From Actinomycetes bacterium (lineage in GTDB: Bacteria; Actinomycetota; Acidimicrobiia; Acidimicrobiales; Ilumatobacteraceae), in NCBI GenBank assembly GCA_021414085.1, contig JAIOPC010000005.1, positions 1 through 64,000 on the forward strand: a stretch of DNA of 64,000 nt, read 5' to 3'. Positions 55,008 to 63,964 of this stretch are shown in pieces (position 1 is the first letter of the stretch; every line of letters starts with the position of its first letter). The position numbers and the translations under genes are program-made. The notes below the pieces were generated by a model. That model was not told the DNA's origin, did not search any database, and was given only the letters and a program-made list of their open reading frames with translations.

Positions 55008-56605
55008 CAGAGGACCTCCATCGGACCAATTGCAGCTTCGACGGCATCGAGCACGATGCCGTCGGCGAGTAAGCGTTCGGCGGCACGTAAATCGGGCGAC
55101 AACCAACGATCGACAGTCGGGCCTGCCACCCGCGCGCGCAGCGCATGGACCGCTGCGGCAGTCGCCGGTGACGGCGAAAGTGGCCCGCGCAGGTCCAGTG
55201 CCGCAGCGGCGCACACGAGCTCAACCGCGAGCACACGACGCAGGTTGTCGACGGACCGCCGCAACTTGCGCGCCGCCGCCCATCCGTTGGAGACGTGGTC
55301 TTCTTGCATCGCGCTGGTCGGCATGCTCTGGACGCTGGCCGGCACGGCCAACCGCTGATTCTCCAACGCGATCGCAACTTGCGTGTAGTGCGCGATCATC
55401 ATGCCGCTGTTCACGCCGGCGTCGGGCGAAAGGAATGGCGGCAGCCCTTGCGAGCGAGCGACGTCGAGCATTCGATCGGTGCGCCGCTCGGCGATCGCCG
55501 ATACTTCGCTGGCTGCGATCGCAAGAAAGTCGCACACCATTGCCAACGGCGCACCATGAAAGTTGCCGCAACTCTCCACGCGGCCGTCGGGCAGGATCAT
55601 CGGGTTGTCAATCGCGGCGCGTAGTTCTCGCTCGGCAATCGTGCGCGCATACGCAACGGTGTCGAGCGCGGCACCGTGAACTTGCGGCGTGCACCGCAGC
55701 GAATAGGCATCCTGCACGCGCGTATCGCCCTCGCGATGGCTGGCAACGATCGCCGAGTCGGCGAGCAAGCGGGTGAGATTGCGGGCGCTGATGGCTTGGC
55801 CAACCTGCGGTCGCAGCGCCTGCAAATCGGCGGCGAAGGCGCGGTCGGTGCCGAGCAAACCTTCCACCGTCATCGCTGCCGTGACATCGGCGATTCGCAT
55901 CAGCGCGTTGAGGTCGTGCAATGCCAAACACAGCATGCCCAAGATGCCATCGGTGCCGTTGATCAGCGCCAGACCTTCCTTGGCGCGCAGCACGACCGGC
56001 TGCAGCCCGGCATCAGCGAAGGCCTGCGTCGTGGGTTGCCGCTCCCCCTCGCGGGTCCACACCTCGCCCTCGCCAATGAGCGCAAGCGCGCAATGACTCA
56101 ATGGAGCGAGGTCACCGCTCGCTCCCAGCGAACCGTGCTCGTACACGACCGGCGTGATGCCCGCGTTGAGCAGCGCTGTCTGCCGGTCGACCAGCTCCGG
56201 ACGAACTCCCGAGTACGCCAACGCCAGGCTGCGGGCGCGCAACAGCAACATCGCCCGTACCACGTCCGCCTCGATCGGGTCGCCCATCCCAGTCGCGTGC
56301 GACCGTACGAGTGCGACCTGCAACTCGGCAGTGCGATGCGCCGGAATCGCCTTGTCGGCGAGCGAACCGAACCCCGTGTTGACGCCATACACGGGCTCGT
56401 CGCCAGCGACAAAGCCATCGACCAGTGCGGCCGATGCTTGCATCGCGGCACGAGCCTTCACGCCTAGGTAGACACTGACGCCGCTGCGGGCGACACCTAC
56501 GACTTGGGCGAGCGTGACGCCGTCGCGGCCGAGTTCGACGGCCGGGGCAGCAGCTGGTGCTGCGCCCCGGCCACCAGTAGAACCTGAGTCAGAAGCTTGA
56601 TCCAT
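55007..56605 (-). CDS. hutH: Histidine ammonia-lyase HutH
   Basis: HutH removes ammonia from histidine to give urocanate. The protein of about 532 residues has the self-forming MIO prosthetic group motif in [15 protein letters not shown] (Ala-Ser-Gly 162-164), preceded by [13 protein letters not shown], and later [16 protein letters not shown] and [10 protein letters not shown]. The N-terminal 20 residues are Ala/Gly/Pro-rich and probably not conserved. The ATG at 56605 is listed; a GTG at 56626 is also open. It is the first gene of the hut operon. Confidence 0.95.
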   Translation of the reverse strand: MDQASDSGSTGGRGAAPAAAPAVELGRDGVTLAQVVGVARSGVSVYLGVKARAAMQASAALVDGFVAGDEPVYGVNTGFGSLADKAIPAHRTAELQVALVRSHATGMGDPIEADVVRAMLLLRARSLALAYSGVRPELVDRQTALLNAGITPVVYEHGSLGASGDLAPLSHCALALIGEGEVWTREGERQPTTQAFADAGLQPVVLRAKEGLALINGTDGILGMLCLALHDLNALMRIADVTAAMTVEGLLGTDRAFAADLQALRPQVGQAISARNLTRLLADSAIVASHREGDTRVQDAYSLRCTPQVHGAALDTVAYARTIAERELRAAIDNPMILPDGRVESCGNFHGAPLAMVCDFLAIAASEVSAIAERRTDRMLDVARSQGLPPFLSPDAGVNSGMMIAHYTQVAIALENQRLAVPASVQSMPTSAMQEDHVSNGWAAARKLRRSVDNLRRVLAVELVCAAAALDLRGPLSPSPATAAAVHALRARVAGPTVDRWLSPDLRAAERLLADGIVLDAVEAAIGPMEVL

Positions 56606-56668
56606 CGGGGCATGAGCCTGCCACACCGCGACCGGTGTCCGCGAGAGCCTGGCTGCCCTGTCACCGCC

Positions 56669-57475
56669 TCAGTCGAGTGTCTCGCGCATTCTTTCGACGG
56701 CGAGCTGGATAAGCGCGGAGCGCTCCTCAGGTGTGAAGACGAAGTCAGTGGTGTGGACCTCGACGACGCCCCGCCCCGCTTGCACAAAGGCACAGGTGCA
56801 CGTGTCGGCGAAGGCAGTGTCGCCAAACTTCACCTCGCCCTCAAGGTGGAGCACCGCAACAGCGTCAGCCTCGATATCGAGCACGGGCGGCTCAACGCTC
56901 TCGTAGGTGGCACTGGTGACACCGATGGGCAGCGTCGGTACTGCGACCTCGTTGAACTTCGCCCAGCACTCGGCAAACGCCGGGGACTTCATCGCATCGA
57001 GCATGGCAGCAGCCTGTTCCTCAGTATCGAAGGCGACCACGTAGGTGAACACGAGGTCTTGCCCATTGCCTAGGGTCGCCGAGGCGCCGCTGCCGTGCTG
57101 TTTGCCGCCGGCGAAAACGATGTCGACGAACTCGGAACACTCGCCAACGGTGGCAGCCATTTCTGCGTCGTTCGGAAAGTGATACGTCGCTGCCATGAGT
57201 TCCCAGCCTGTTCCGAGGTCGGCCGGGGTCAACAGCGCCGCCCCGGCGGAACCCGCGGCGGGCGCGGTTGGTGCTGGCGTGTTCGCAGAGCTGTTGGCGG
57301 TCGTGCCGGACCCGGCGACGGCCGTGCCATCTGACGACTGCTTCGAATCGCCGCACGCTGCGAGCAGCAGCACTCCCACGGCTGCAACCGCGGCAGCGCG
57401 GCACTGCATACTCCAGCGTGAACTTGTTGAGTCGCTGCGCGACGTGGTGCGTTGTCTTGACATGGTGTGCTCCAT
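56669..57475 (-). CDS. Lipoprotein of unknown function
   Basis: A 268-residue protein with an Arg/Ser-rich N-terminus, signal peptide ending in lipobox LLAACGD (Cys about 41), an Ala/Thr/Pro tether and a domain with four Cys (GECSEF, AECWAKF, DTCTCAF) that could form disulfides. The pattern LLTPADLGTGWELM recalls the extracellular sensor domains of PknH-like or similar actinobacterial lipoproteins, but the match is loose. It is divergent from the sensor kinase gene and precedes the hut operon by 63 nt. Confidence 0.7.
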   Translation of the reverse strand: MEHTMSRQRTTSRSDSTSSRWSMQCRAAAVAAVGVLLLAACGDSKQSSDGTAVAGSGTTANSSANTPAPTAPAAGSAGAALLTPADLGTGWELMAATYHFPNDAEMAATVGECSEFVDIVFAGGKQHGSGASATLGNGQDLVFTYVVAFDTEEQAAAMLDAMKSPAFAECWAKFNEVAVPTLPIGVTSATYESVEPPVLDIEADAVAVLHLEGEVKFGDTAFADTCTCAFVQAGRGVVEVHTTDFVFTPEERSALIQLAVERMRETLD

Positions 57476-57525
57476 CTGGTCTCGTCGGATGGTCGACTGT
57501 CCACTATCAGCGCGGCGGGCGCATC

Positions 57526-57570
57526 AGGGTTAGCCCTAGTAGTGCGATAGCGCGTTAGGGGGTCAGCCCT
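57526..57570. promoter_or_regulatory. Two related dyads upstream of the sensor-kinase operon
   Basis: AGGG-TTAG-CCCT (57526-57537, perfect arms) and AGGG-GGTCAG-CCCT (57557-57570) share the AGGG/AGCCCT form, with centres about 32 nt apart (three helical turns). The second ends 1 nt before the ATG at 57572. They fit a regulator that binds two sites, perhaps the LuxR-type response regulator of the same operon. Confidence 0.45.
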
Positions 57571-57571
57571 C

Positions 57572-59383
57572 ATGTGCATTTACCCGACCCGCGCGAGACT
57601 ACGACTCGTGACCACCGCCAACCGCGCGCTGGCGGCCCGCGTAGCGGTGGCTGCGGGCGTCGCACTGGTGATCGCAGCAGCAGTGCTCCAGCGCCGCCAT
57701 TCCGCAGACCATTGGCCCTTCGATCCGTGGGGATTCGAGCAGCGGCTGACGTGGAGCCTGACCACCGTCGGCACCAGTACGACCGTGATCGCTGGCGCAT
57801 GGCTGTGGTGGCGACTCCCTCGGAACCCGACCGGTTGCTGGGTCGTGGTCTGCGGATCGGCGCAGGCGCTGACGACCGTCGGTGAAAACTGGCAGACGCA
57901 GTTCGGTGTGTGGTGCGCAGCCCTTGCGCCGACGATGGCCGTGGTAGCAAGCGTGTTGGCCGTGGTGCGCTGGCCAACGGCGCACCTCGAGAGACGGGCA
58001 CGCTCGCCATTCGCCGCGGCCCTTGCGGCCTATGTTGCGGTCTGCATCGTGAGCCAACTGCTGGGGACCGGGCTGTCGCGCTGGTCGGATGCGTCGCTCG
58101 TGCTACCGACGGCGATGAACGCGATCTCAGGCTCGCTGGTGCTGGTCGCTGGCGCTGCCATCACACGAGCCGTAGCGCCGGCCTTGCTGCTGGCGGTGAT
58201 GACACGTCGGATTCTCACGCTGCCTGTCGAAATGCGCCGGGAAGGTCGGCCGGTGTTGCTGGCCGTCGTCGTCCTCGCATTGTCCGAGCTCTGGATGTTC
58301 ATCGCGGATGGCCTGCTGGTGCCGCTGGGCACCCGTGAGCCATTGCCGAGCACTGTCGAGGCGCTTCGCGATGCCGTCGAGGCCACCCGCTTCGGAGCAA
58401 TCGCACTGCTGCTTGTCGTCTCCGAGGCGATGCGTCGTCGACGAGCATCCGCCGCCGGCGCGCACCCAGGCTTCATCGAGCTAGGACCGCTGGGTCCACC
58501 GATCGGTGCATCGACCGAGATTGCCAGGGTCCTCGGCGACGCGACAGCCGAACTGAACATCGCCGAGTCCGATCAGTCGTTTGTGCCATCCGAGCAGATC
58601 CGCGGGGCTGCGATGAAGGTCCTTCACCCCGATGGCCGATTGCTCGCGCTTGTCACGCACGACCCGCGGCTGGAAGTGACAGAGGCGGCCAACGCCGCCC
58701 TTGCAACAACGCTGGAACTGGCCCTAGTGCGACGCGCTCGACAAGTGGAGGCCGACCGCGCGAGCGCAAACCTGCACGCGATGCAGGTCGCGCTGGTTGA
58801 CGCGCAAGACCACGCACGCCGTGCGCTTGAACGCGACCTTCACGATGCGGTGCAACAGCGTTTGGTCGCGTTGACCTTGCAAGCCAGCCTGCTCGCCCGA
58901 CGCGAGACGACGGCTGGCCGGGCCGCAGATCTTCGCCAAGTGCTGCTTGACGGCATCGAGGAGTCGATTGAACTCGTTCATCAGGTCGTAGAGAGCGGTA
59001 CCCCTGCAGCCGTGTCGTCGGGCCTGGCCCGCGGGCTGAGGGTGCTCGCTGCCTCAACGCCGCTGCCAACCGAGTTAGAGGTCGTCGGCGATCTCGCAGG
59101 TGACGACCCTGCGTCGGCGCACTTGTGGTTCATCGCTGCCGAAGCCGTCGCCAACGCCCTCAAACACGCTCAGGCGCGACACCTTTGGTTGCGCTTGAAC
59201 GTCAACGAGGCCGCTGCGGAGCTCTCCGTCGCTGACGACGGTGTCGGCGGAGTGCTGTCCGTGCCCGCATCGATCCAGCTTCGGTCAGACGCGCTCGGCG
59301 CCGAAGCGACGACCCGCCCATCGGCGCAAGGCGGAACAACCATCGACGTCCAACTCGATCTCAGCCGTCGGGGAAACCTGTGA
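57572..59383 (+). CDS. Membrane sensor histidine kinase (HisKA_3 type)
   Basis: The product has about 603 residues. About seven or eight membrane helices (to about residue 290) precede a GAF-like or linker domain (about 330-390), the phosphoacceptor in RRALERDLHDAVQQRLVAL (His 424) and an HATPase with the N-box AEAVANALKH (about 523-531) and DDGVGG G-box. This is the NarL-type kinase class. The ATG at 57572 touches the second upstream dyad; GTG 57608 would also give a complete first helix. Its stop overlaps the next GTG (GTGA). Confidence 0.9.
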   Translation: MCIYPTRARLRLVTTANRALAARVAVAAGVALVIAAAVLQRRHSADHWPFDPWGFEQRLTWSLTTVGTSTTVIAGAWLWWRLPRNPTGCWVVVCGSAQALTTVGENWQTQFGVWCAALAPTMAVVASVLAVVRWPTAHLERRARSPFAAALAAYVAVCIVSQLLGTGLSRWSDASLVLPTAMNAISGSLVLVAGAAITRAVAPALLLAVMTRRILTLPVEMRREGRPVLLAVVVLALSELWMFIADGLLVPLGTREPLPSTVEALRDAVEATRFGAIALLLVVSEAMRRRRASAAGAHPGFIELGPLGPPIGASTEIARVLGDATAELNIAESDQSFVPSEQIRGAAMKVLHPDGRLLALVTHDPRLEVTEAANAALATTLELALVRRARQVEADRASANLHAMQVALVDAQDHARRALERDLHDAVQQRLVALTLQASLLARRETTAGRAADLRQVLLDGIEESIELVHQVVESGTPAAVSSGLARGLRVLAASTPLPTELEVVGDLAGDDPASAHLWFIAAEAVANALKHAQARHLWLRLNVNEAAAELSVADDGVGGVLSVPASIQLRSDALGAEATTRPSAQGGTTIDVQLDLSRRGNL

Positions 59384-61056
59384 AACCATCGTTGCGTTGG
59401 ATTGCGCCTACTGCGCTGGCGACTGGGTTGGTGGTCGCCATCGTGTGGGTCGCCAGAATGACGGTCCGCTCCGAGCACTTCAGCTTCGCGCAGTCGTCGT
59501 TCGATCATCTTCGTGTCACCGGGCTCGCCCTCGCCGTGGGCGTCGTTGCTCTGGCGCTCGCCTGCATTGTTGCTTCCCGGCGCGGCAAGGTCGCCTCTGT
59601 CAACGCGGTGTTGGTTGTCGGGCTGCTCGCTGTCCTCGGCTCGGGACGGCAAGCCGCGTTGCCTTCGGCGGTCACAGTCGCCGTTACTGCCGCATGGCTC
59701 GGAGTTGCCGCCGCCGGAGCAGCGTTTGTCGAAACCGCCTCGCGTCCCGCGCCGCAGTCGATACCACGTGCATGGTCGTACCTTTGCGCCGCACTGGTCG
59801 CCACTGCCCTACTCGCGGCGAGCGCTGACGCCGGTCGCGGACTCGGCGCGACGTTGGGCAGGCCTTCGTCTGCGACGGTAAGCGCTCCGACGCGATGCTT
59901 CTTGTCGGCGCACCTTGCCGCATGGATCTGCGTTGGTGTCCAAGCCGCGCTACGCCTGCGAACCTCTCGCCGATCAGCGGCCGGTGCCAGCCGCCTGTTG
60001 CTCGGGCGAGGCGCCATTGCTGTTGCCGCGGTGTGGTGGCTTGCTCTGGCCGCACAGCGAGCGATCCACTTGCTAGCGGTCCGTCACTACCGCGATGTCT
60101 TCCGCGGCGTGTATTCCCCGTGGGCTCTCATCGTCGGCGAGTACGTGCCGGTGGCCGCGACGGGTGCCCTCATCATGGCCGTTGGTTGGAATCAGGTGAT
60201 CAGCCCGCGGGTGCACAGGCTGCCAAGCAGCATCGTGCTGATTCCCGGAAGCGACCCGGTGGCCGTGCTGCGCAACAACCTTTCTTGGTGGACTGGCGAT
60301 CCGACTTTGACCCTCGTGTTCGCTGACCACGACGGCAGGTGGATCCACCCCGCAGACAGCTCAACGACTCCCCTTGAGTATCCGCGTGCCGCGACCGAGA
60401 TTCGGCGCGAGGGCCACGTCATCGGACAGATCGAGCACGACGTTGCCTTAACTAGAGCGCCGGAAGTGCTGCGCACTGCCGCCGAGCTCTCCGGTCTCGG
60501 CTTCGACACCAACCGCTTCGTGGCGATCAGTGAAGAACGATTGCGACGCAGTCAGCGCTTGAGCGAACGGTTACTCACGGCCGATATCGACAGCCGACGC
60601 GAAGTTGCGCAAGCGTTGTTCGACGGGCCAATCGCGCAGCTCCGTTCGGCAGCCGAAGCTCTGCGATTCGGCGCTGCCGTTGATGGCGTAGCCGATCAAC
60701 TGCGGTCCGCGACCACCAATGTGCGCGTGCTCTCTCACGGTGTCTACCCGCCCGAGTTGGAAGATGGTGGATTAGCCGCCGTGATGTCTGATCGCAATGG
60801 GGTGCCTCAGCGGCGGCTGTCTCCGGCGACGGAGATCACGGCGTTCCTCGCCGCTCACGACGACAACGCCGCATGGTTTGTCGATACCGGTGCAACGCTG
60901 GAAGTCCACCGCACACGTCCGCTCCCGGCTGGCTCGATCAGCGACCGAATCAACGTGCTGGGCGGCAGAATCGAAGAGCGCACTCTCGATGGTGACGGCA
61001 TCACGTCTCACGTCGCGATCATCCTGCACGTCGACCAAGAATCTCCCGGAAGCTGA
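59380..61056 (+). CDS. Degenerate histidine-kinase-like membrane protein
   Basis: A 558-residue protein with about seven membrane helices (to about 280), a linker, and a C-terminal region parallel to the preceding kinase: coiled SEERLRRSQRLSERL, then REVAQALFDGPIAQLRSAAEALRF (about 405), where active kinases have LHD; the phosphoacceptor His is Phe here. The dimer helix RVLSHGVYPPELEDGGLAAVM follows, but no N-box or G-box of an ATPase is visible. It is likely a non-catalytic partner or sensor. GTG start overlaps the kinase stop; the response regulator starts 3 nt later. Confidence 0.8.
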   Translation: MKPSLRWIAPTALATGLVVAIVWVARMTVRSEHFSFAQSSFDHLRVTGLALAVGVVALALACIVASRRGKVASVNAVLVVGLLAVLGSGRQAALPSAVTVAVTAAWLGVAAAGAAFVETASRPAPQSIPRAWSYLCAALVATALLAASADAGRGLGATLGRPSSATVSAPTRCFLSAHLAAWICVGVQAALRLRTSRRSAAGASRLLLGRGAIAVAAVWWLALAAQRAIHLLAVRHYRDVFRGVYSPWALIVGEYVPVAATGALIMAVGWNQVISPRVHRLPSSIVLIPGSDPVAVLRNNLSWWTGDPTLTLVFADHDGRWIHPADSSTTPLEYPRAATEIRREGHVIGQIEHDVALTRAPEVLRTAAELSGLGFDTNRFVAISEERLRRSQRLSERLLTADIDSRREVAQALFDGPIAQLRSAAEALRFGAAVDGVADQLRSATTNVRVLSHGVYPPELEDGGLAAVMSDRNGVPQRRLSPATEITAFLAAHDDNAAWFVDTGATLEVHRTRPLPAGSISDRINVLGGRIEERTLDGDGITSHVAIILHVDQESPGS

Positions 61057-61059
61057 ACG

Positions 61060-62190
61060 ATGCCTACCACCACAGTTCTCGTCATGCGGGCAAGCGACCA
61101 TCGAATCCGCACACGCGCGAGCCAACTGATTACGACACATGGAGGCACACTCGTCGACAGTGCCCACGCGACGAGTCTGGCGGAGCACTCAGTCGCCGCT
61201 GCGTTCCTGACAGCAACGGAGGCCGTCGCGGCTGCGATCGCAACAATGCAGATGCTTGATCTCGAGAGCCGACGCCTGGCGTCGGACACCCCGCCAACGC
61301 CGCCGCACTTCGGAATCGCTGCTGGTGACGTGCTCGACGACAACCATGGAAGCCATGCCAATGACCTCGCGAACGTGGTCACCGCAGCGGGCACTCTGGC
61401 CGCCGCCGCCGACGCCGGCGAGGTACTGGCTAGCGACACAGTTCGGCAGCTTGTCCCGACGCACGTGAACATCGAGTGGTCGGGCGAAGATGCGGCGCAA
61501 GGGTGGACCGCGCAATGGTCGCCGCTTCCCGATCGACCAATGATCACAGTGGTGGTCGCCGAAGATGCGGCACTCATCCGCGCTGGCCTTGTCGCGCTCC
61601 TCAAGGAGGACGGGTTTGATGTGCTGGCGGACGTGGGCGATCGGGCGGGTTTACTCGCCGCGACTCGACGACATCATCCGCAACTGGTCGTCACCGATGT
61701 CCGGATGCCACCTACACAGCGAGATGAAGGTCTCACCGCAGTCGCCGAACTCCGAGCGGAGCAGCCAAACCTCGCCGTGCTCGTCGTCAGCCAACACGTC
61801 GAGCCGGCAGCGGCTGCGCTGTTGCTCGACGGTCGCCCGGCCGGCGTCGGCTATCTGCTGAAGGAGCGAGTGAGCGACCTGGAGGACTTCATCGATGCCT
61901 GCCGAACGGTGACTGCCGGTGGAGTCGTGATAGATCCGCTCGTGACCGAACGGCTAGTTCATCGACGGGGTGATTCCGCGCTCGATCGCCTGACCGACCG
62001 CGAGCGGGAAGTTCTCGACCTCATGGCGCAGGGCCGCTCGAACGCTGCGATTGCCAACGCGGTGCATTGCTCGTCGAAAACGCTTGAAACACATGTGCGG
62101 TCCATTTTCACCAAGTTGGACCTCGCCGAGCACCCCAACGACCATCGCCGGGTTGCCGCGGTTGTGCACTACCTGCACCACCGCGGCTAG
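61060..62190 (+). CDS. Response regulator (NarL/LuxR type) with a degenerate cyclase-like N-terminal domain
   Basis: The 376-residue product has two parts. Residues 1-155 resemble a class III nucleotidyl cyclase fold: VLVMRASDHRIRTRA, TATEAVAAAIATMQML, FGIAAGDVLDD, ANVVTAAGTLAAAADAGEVLASDTVRQLV, ending WTAQWSPL. The metal-binding Asp residues are missing, so it is probably inactive. Residues 160-376 form a receiver (ITVVVAEDAALIRAG, phospho-Asp 213 in VVTDVRMPP, Lys in YLLKERV) and a LuxR DNA-binding domain (LTDREREVLDLMAQGRSNAAIA). The frame is continuous, so this is a fusion, not two genes. The ATG at 61541 could give a shorter regulator. Confidence 0.88.
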   Translation: MPTTTVLVMRASDHRIRTRASQLITTHGGTLVDSAHATSLAEHSVAAAFLTATEAVAAAIATMQMLDLESRRLASDTPPTPPHFGIAAGDVLDDNHGSHANDLANVVTAAGTLAAAADAGEVLASDTVRQLVPTHVNIEWSGEDAAQGWTAQWSPLPDRPMITVVVAEDAALIRAGLVALLKEDGFDVLADVGDRAGLLAATRRHHPQLVVTDVRMPPTQRDEGLTAVAELRAEQPNLAVLVVSQHVEPAAAALLLDGRPAGVGYLLKERVSDLEDFIDACRTVTAGGVVIDPLVTERLVHRRGDSALDRLTDREREVLDLMAQGRSNAAIANAVHCSSKTLETHVRSIFTKLDLAEHPNDHRRVAAVVHYLHHRG

Positions 62191-62215
62191 TTGCACGAAG
62201 CGCCCTCGGCGTGTC

Positions 62216-62947
62216 TCAGTCGAGCAAGGCCAACAGCGGCGTGTAGTCGGCGCGATCGAGTGGAACGAATCCTCTGATGCGCAGCGCCGCCCGCGCGTCG
62301 ACCAGCGTTGGGTCGGCGACCGCCGCTGCGAACGCTGCCCGCAACTCGGGCACTTTCGACGCGTGCTGCGCCGGCACGAAGATCGGAAGGCACGGGATGC
62401 GGGGGCCCTGGCCGATCACGCGCAGGCCGGCAACCGCGGCCGGTTCAAACTCTTCAAACAGACTGAACGACACGGCGTCGATGCACGCGACATGCGCACG
62501 ACCCGCAACCAGCGCACGACAGCTTTCGATATGGGCGCCGGTCACGAAGTTCTGCGGTTGACCGCCCCACACGTGCTGGAAGCTGATCCATCCCGACAAG
62601 CTCGAATGGTCGTTGACTGCCGCCATCGTGTTCGGATCGGCGCGCAGCTCATCCAACGAGCGGTCTGTCCCGGTCACGATGAGCGACCGATAGGTGCCGT
62701 TGTGCGAGTCGGGCACCGCATAGTCAAACGTGCCGACAACCGCGATCGACGGCGGTAGTTCCGCAACGAGCGGCCATCCGCAACACTGCGCGACCAACAG
62801 GCCAGGTTCGTGCCACACGCCGGGCGTCAGTTTGTTCCACTCCAACTCGGCGGGCCCCCAGCCCAAGTTCCGGCGAACGGCCGACCACAACCGGTTGGTC
62901 GCATCCCGCACTTGTAGGAATGGATACATCGCAAGCGATGCGATCAC
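62216..62947 (-). CDS. PhnD-like substrate-binding protein without signal peptide
   Basis: A 243-residue protein of the phosphate/phosphite/phosphonate-binding (PhnD-like) family: IASLAMYPFLQVRDATNRLWSAVR, EPGLLVAQCCGWPLV, TYRSLIVTGTD, NDHSSLSGWISFQHV, GAHIESCRALVAGRAHVACIDAVSF and AALRIRGFVPLD. The GTG at 62947 overlaps the desaturase stop (GTGA) and gives the standard fold start with no signal peptide or lipobox. It is not beside a permease or ATPase, so it is probably a cytoplasmic binding protein. Coupling to the desaturase suggests a shared pathway. Confidence 0.82.
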   Translation of the reverse strand: MIASLAMYPFLQVRDATNRLWSAVRRNLGWGPAELEWNKLTPGVWHEPGLLVAQCCGWPLVAELPPSIAVVGTFDYAVPDSHNGTYRSLIVTGTDRSLDELRADPNTMAAVNDHSSLSGWISFQHVWGGQPQNFVTGAHIESCRALVAGRAHVACIDAVSFSLFEEFEPAAVAGLRVIGQGPRIPCLPIFVPAQHASKVPELRAAFAAAVADPTLVDARAALRIRGFVPLDRADYTPLLALLD

Positions 62948-63918
62948 CGCAGACCACGAGCTCCATATGGCCGCGCCTCGGCCGACAGCGGATGGTCCGG
63001 CTGGCAAAACGGACGGAAGAAGTAGGTGCGGCACACTTCCAAATACCCACCCGGATACAAACCCGCGCCGCGCGCGGCCAGCTCATCGGCACCGATTTCC
63101 CGATGCATCGCCGGAATGCGATACCAGGCAAGGTCCTCCAGGGCGTGGTGAGTGTGGTGCAGGTTGTTGTTCAAGAACAGCAACGACATCACCGGCCCTG
63201 CTTTCACAACTGCCGAACGCGTTCCTTCGGGTACGGCGGCGTGTTCGAGGAACGAGCGCAACTGCGTGCAGGCCGCGCCACCGAGGCAAAACCCGAAGAT
63301 GTAGGTCCACGGCGACACGTTCAGCACTCCGAACAACAGCCAACCGAATGCGATCGAAGCGGCGATGTGCACCAGCCAAGGCTTCGCCAGCCCACCTTGG
63401 GGAGCCAGCCGGATCTCACGACGCCAGAAGCGGATGATTCCGCGAACGACGCCGATGGTCAGTCGTCCAGGAACGGTGCGCAGAAAGAGGAAGTAGCTAC
63501 GGCGCACGATGCCGGCCCTGTTCCACAACATCGGAGCGACATAGAACGACTCGGGATCGTCTTCAGGAAACGTGAGATCGGAACGGTGGTGCTTGATGTG
63601 CATCGCCTTGTAGCGCAGAAACGGCACCCAGAACGACAGCGGAATGAAACCGATCGCGGTGTTGACGGAGTTCCACGGCGTCGGGTGGCCGTGCAGCAAT
63701 TCGTGTCCCAACGACATCCACAATCCACCGAGGTAGATGTACGCCAGCGTCTCAAGTGGCCACGGAATTGAATCCTGAAAACCGATGACACAACCGAGCG
63801 CCGCGAAGAACGCGACGAGAAGGGCCACTGTCGGCCACTCGATTTGGTTGACATGAACTTTCGGCCGGTCCACCGCCGGCGCCGCTGCGCTCCCCATTAC
63901 TTTCTTCCTGCCTGCCAC
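62944..63918 (-). CDS. Membrane fatty-acid desaturase/hydroxylase family protein
   Basis: A 324-residue di-iron membrane enzyme. His boxes: GHELLHGH (71-78), HIKHH (107-111) and LHHTHH (253-258), separated by membrane segments. The spacing and the NNNLHHTHHALEDLAWYR-like third box (about 250-267) fit the fatty-acid desaturase superfamily. Substrate and position specificity unknown. The ATG at 63918 begins a basic N-terminus. Its stop overlaps the PhnD-like gene start, and the upstream region holds several related half-sites. Confidence 0.9.
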   Translation of the reverse strand: MAGRKKVMGSAAAPAVDRPKVHVNQIEWPTVALLVAFFAALGCVIGFQDSIPWPLETLAYIYLGGLWMSLGHELLHGHPTPWNSVNTAIGFIPLSFWVPFLRYKAMHIKHHRSDLTFPEDDPESFYVAPMLWNRAGIVRRSYFLFLRTVPGRLTIGVVRGIIRFWRREIRLAPQGGLAKPWLVHIAASIAFGWLLFGVLNVSPWTYIFGFCLGGAACTQLRSFLEHAAVPEGTRSAVVKAGPVMSLLFLNNNLHHTHHALEDLAWYRIPAMHREIGADELAARGAGLYPGGYLEVCRTYFFRPFCQPDHPLSAEARPYGARGLR

Positions 63919-63921
63919 ATT

Positions 63922-63964
63922 AGGAACGCGTGCCCGTTCCTGGTACGAACGTTACAGGAACGCG
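63922..63964. promoter_or_regulatory. Three half-sites (AGGAACGCG/CGTTCCTG) upstream of the desaturase operon
   Basis: AGGAACGCG (63922-63930), CGTTCCTG (63935-63942) and CAGGAACGCG (63955-63964) form two overlapping inverted repeats: GGAACG-N6-CGTTCC and GTTCCTG-N12-CAGGAAC (arms exact). They lie 4 to 46 nt upstream of the ATG, the place of a TetR-type operator or overlapping -10. Which protein binds is unknown. Confidence 0.55.

Noticed and set aside
59380-61056. A second functional histidine kinase
   Set aside because: The phospho-His position is Phe and no N-box or G-box is visible, so it is reported as degenerate.
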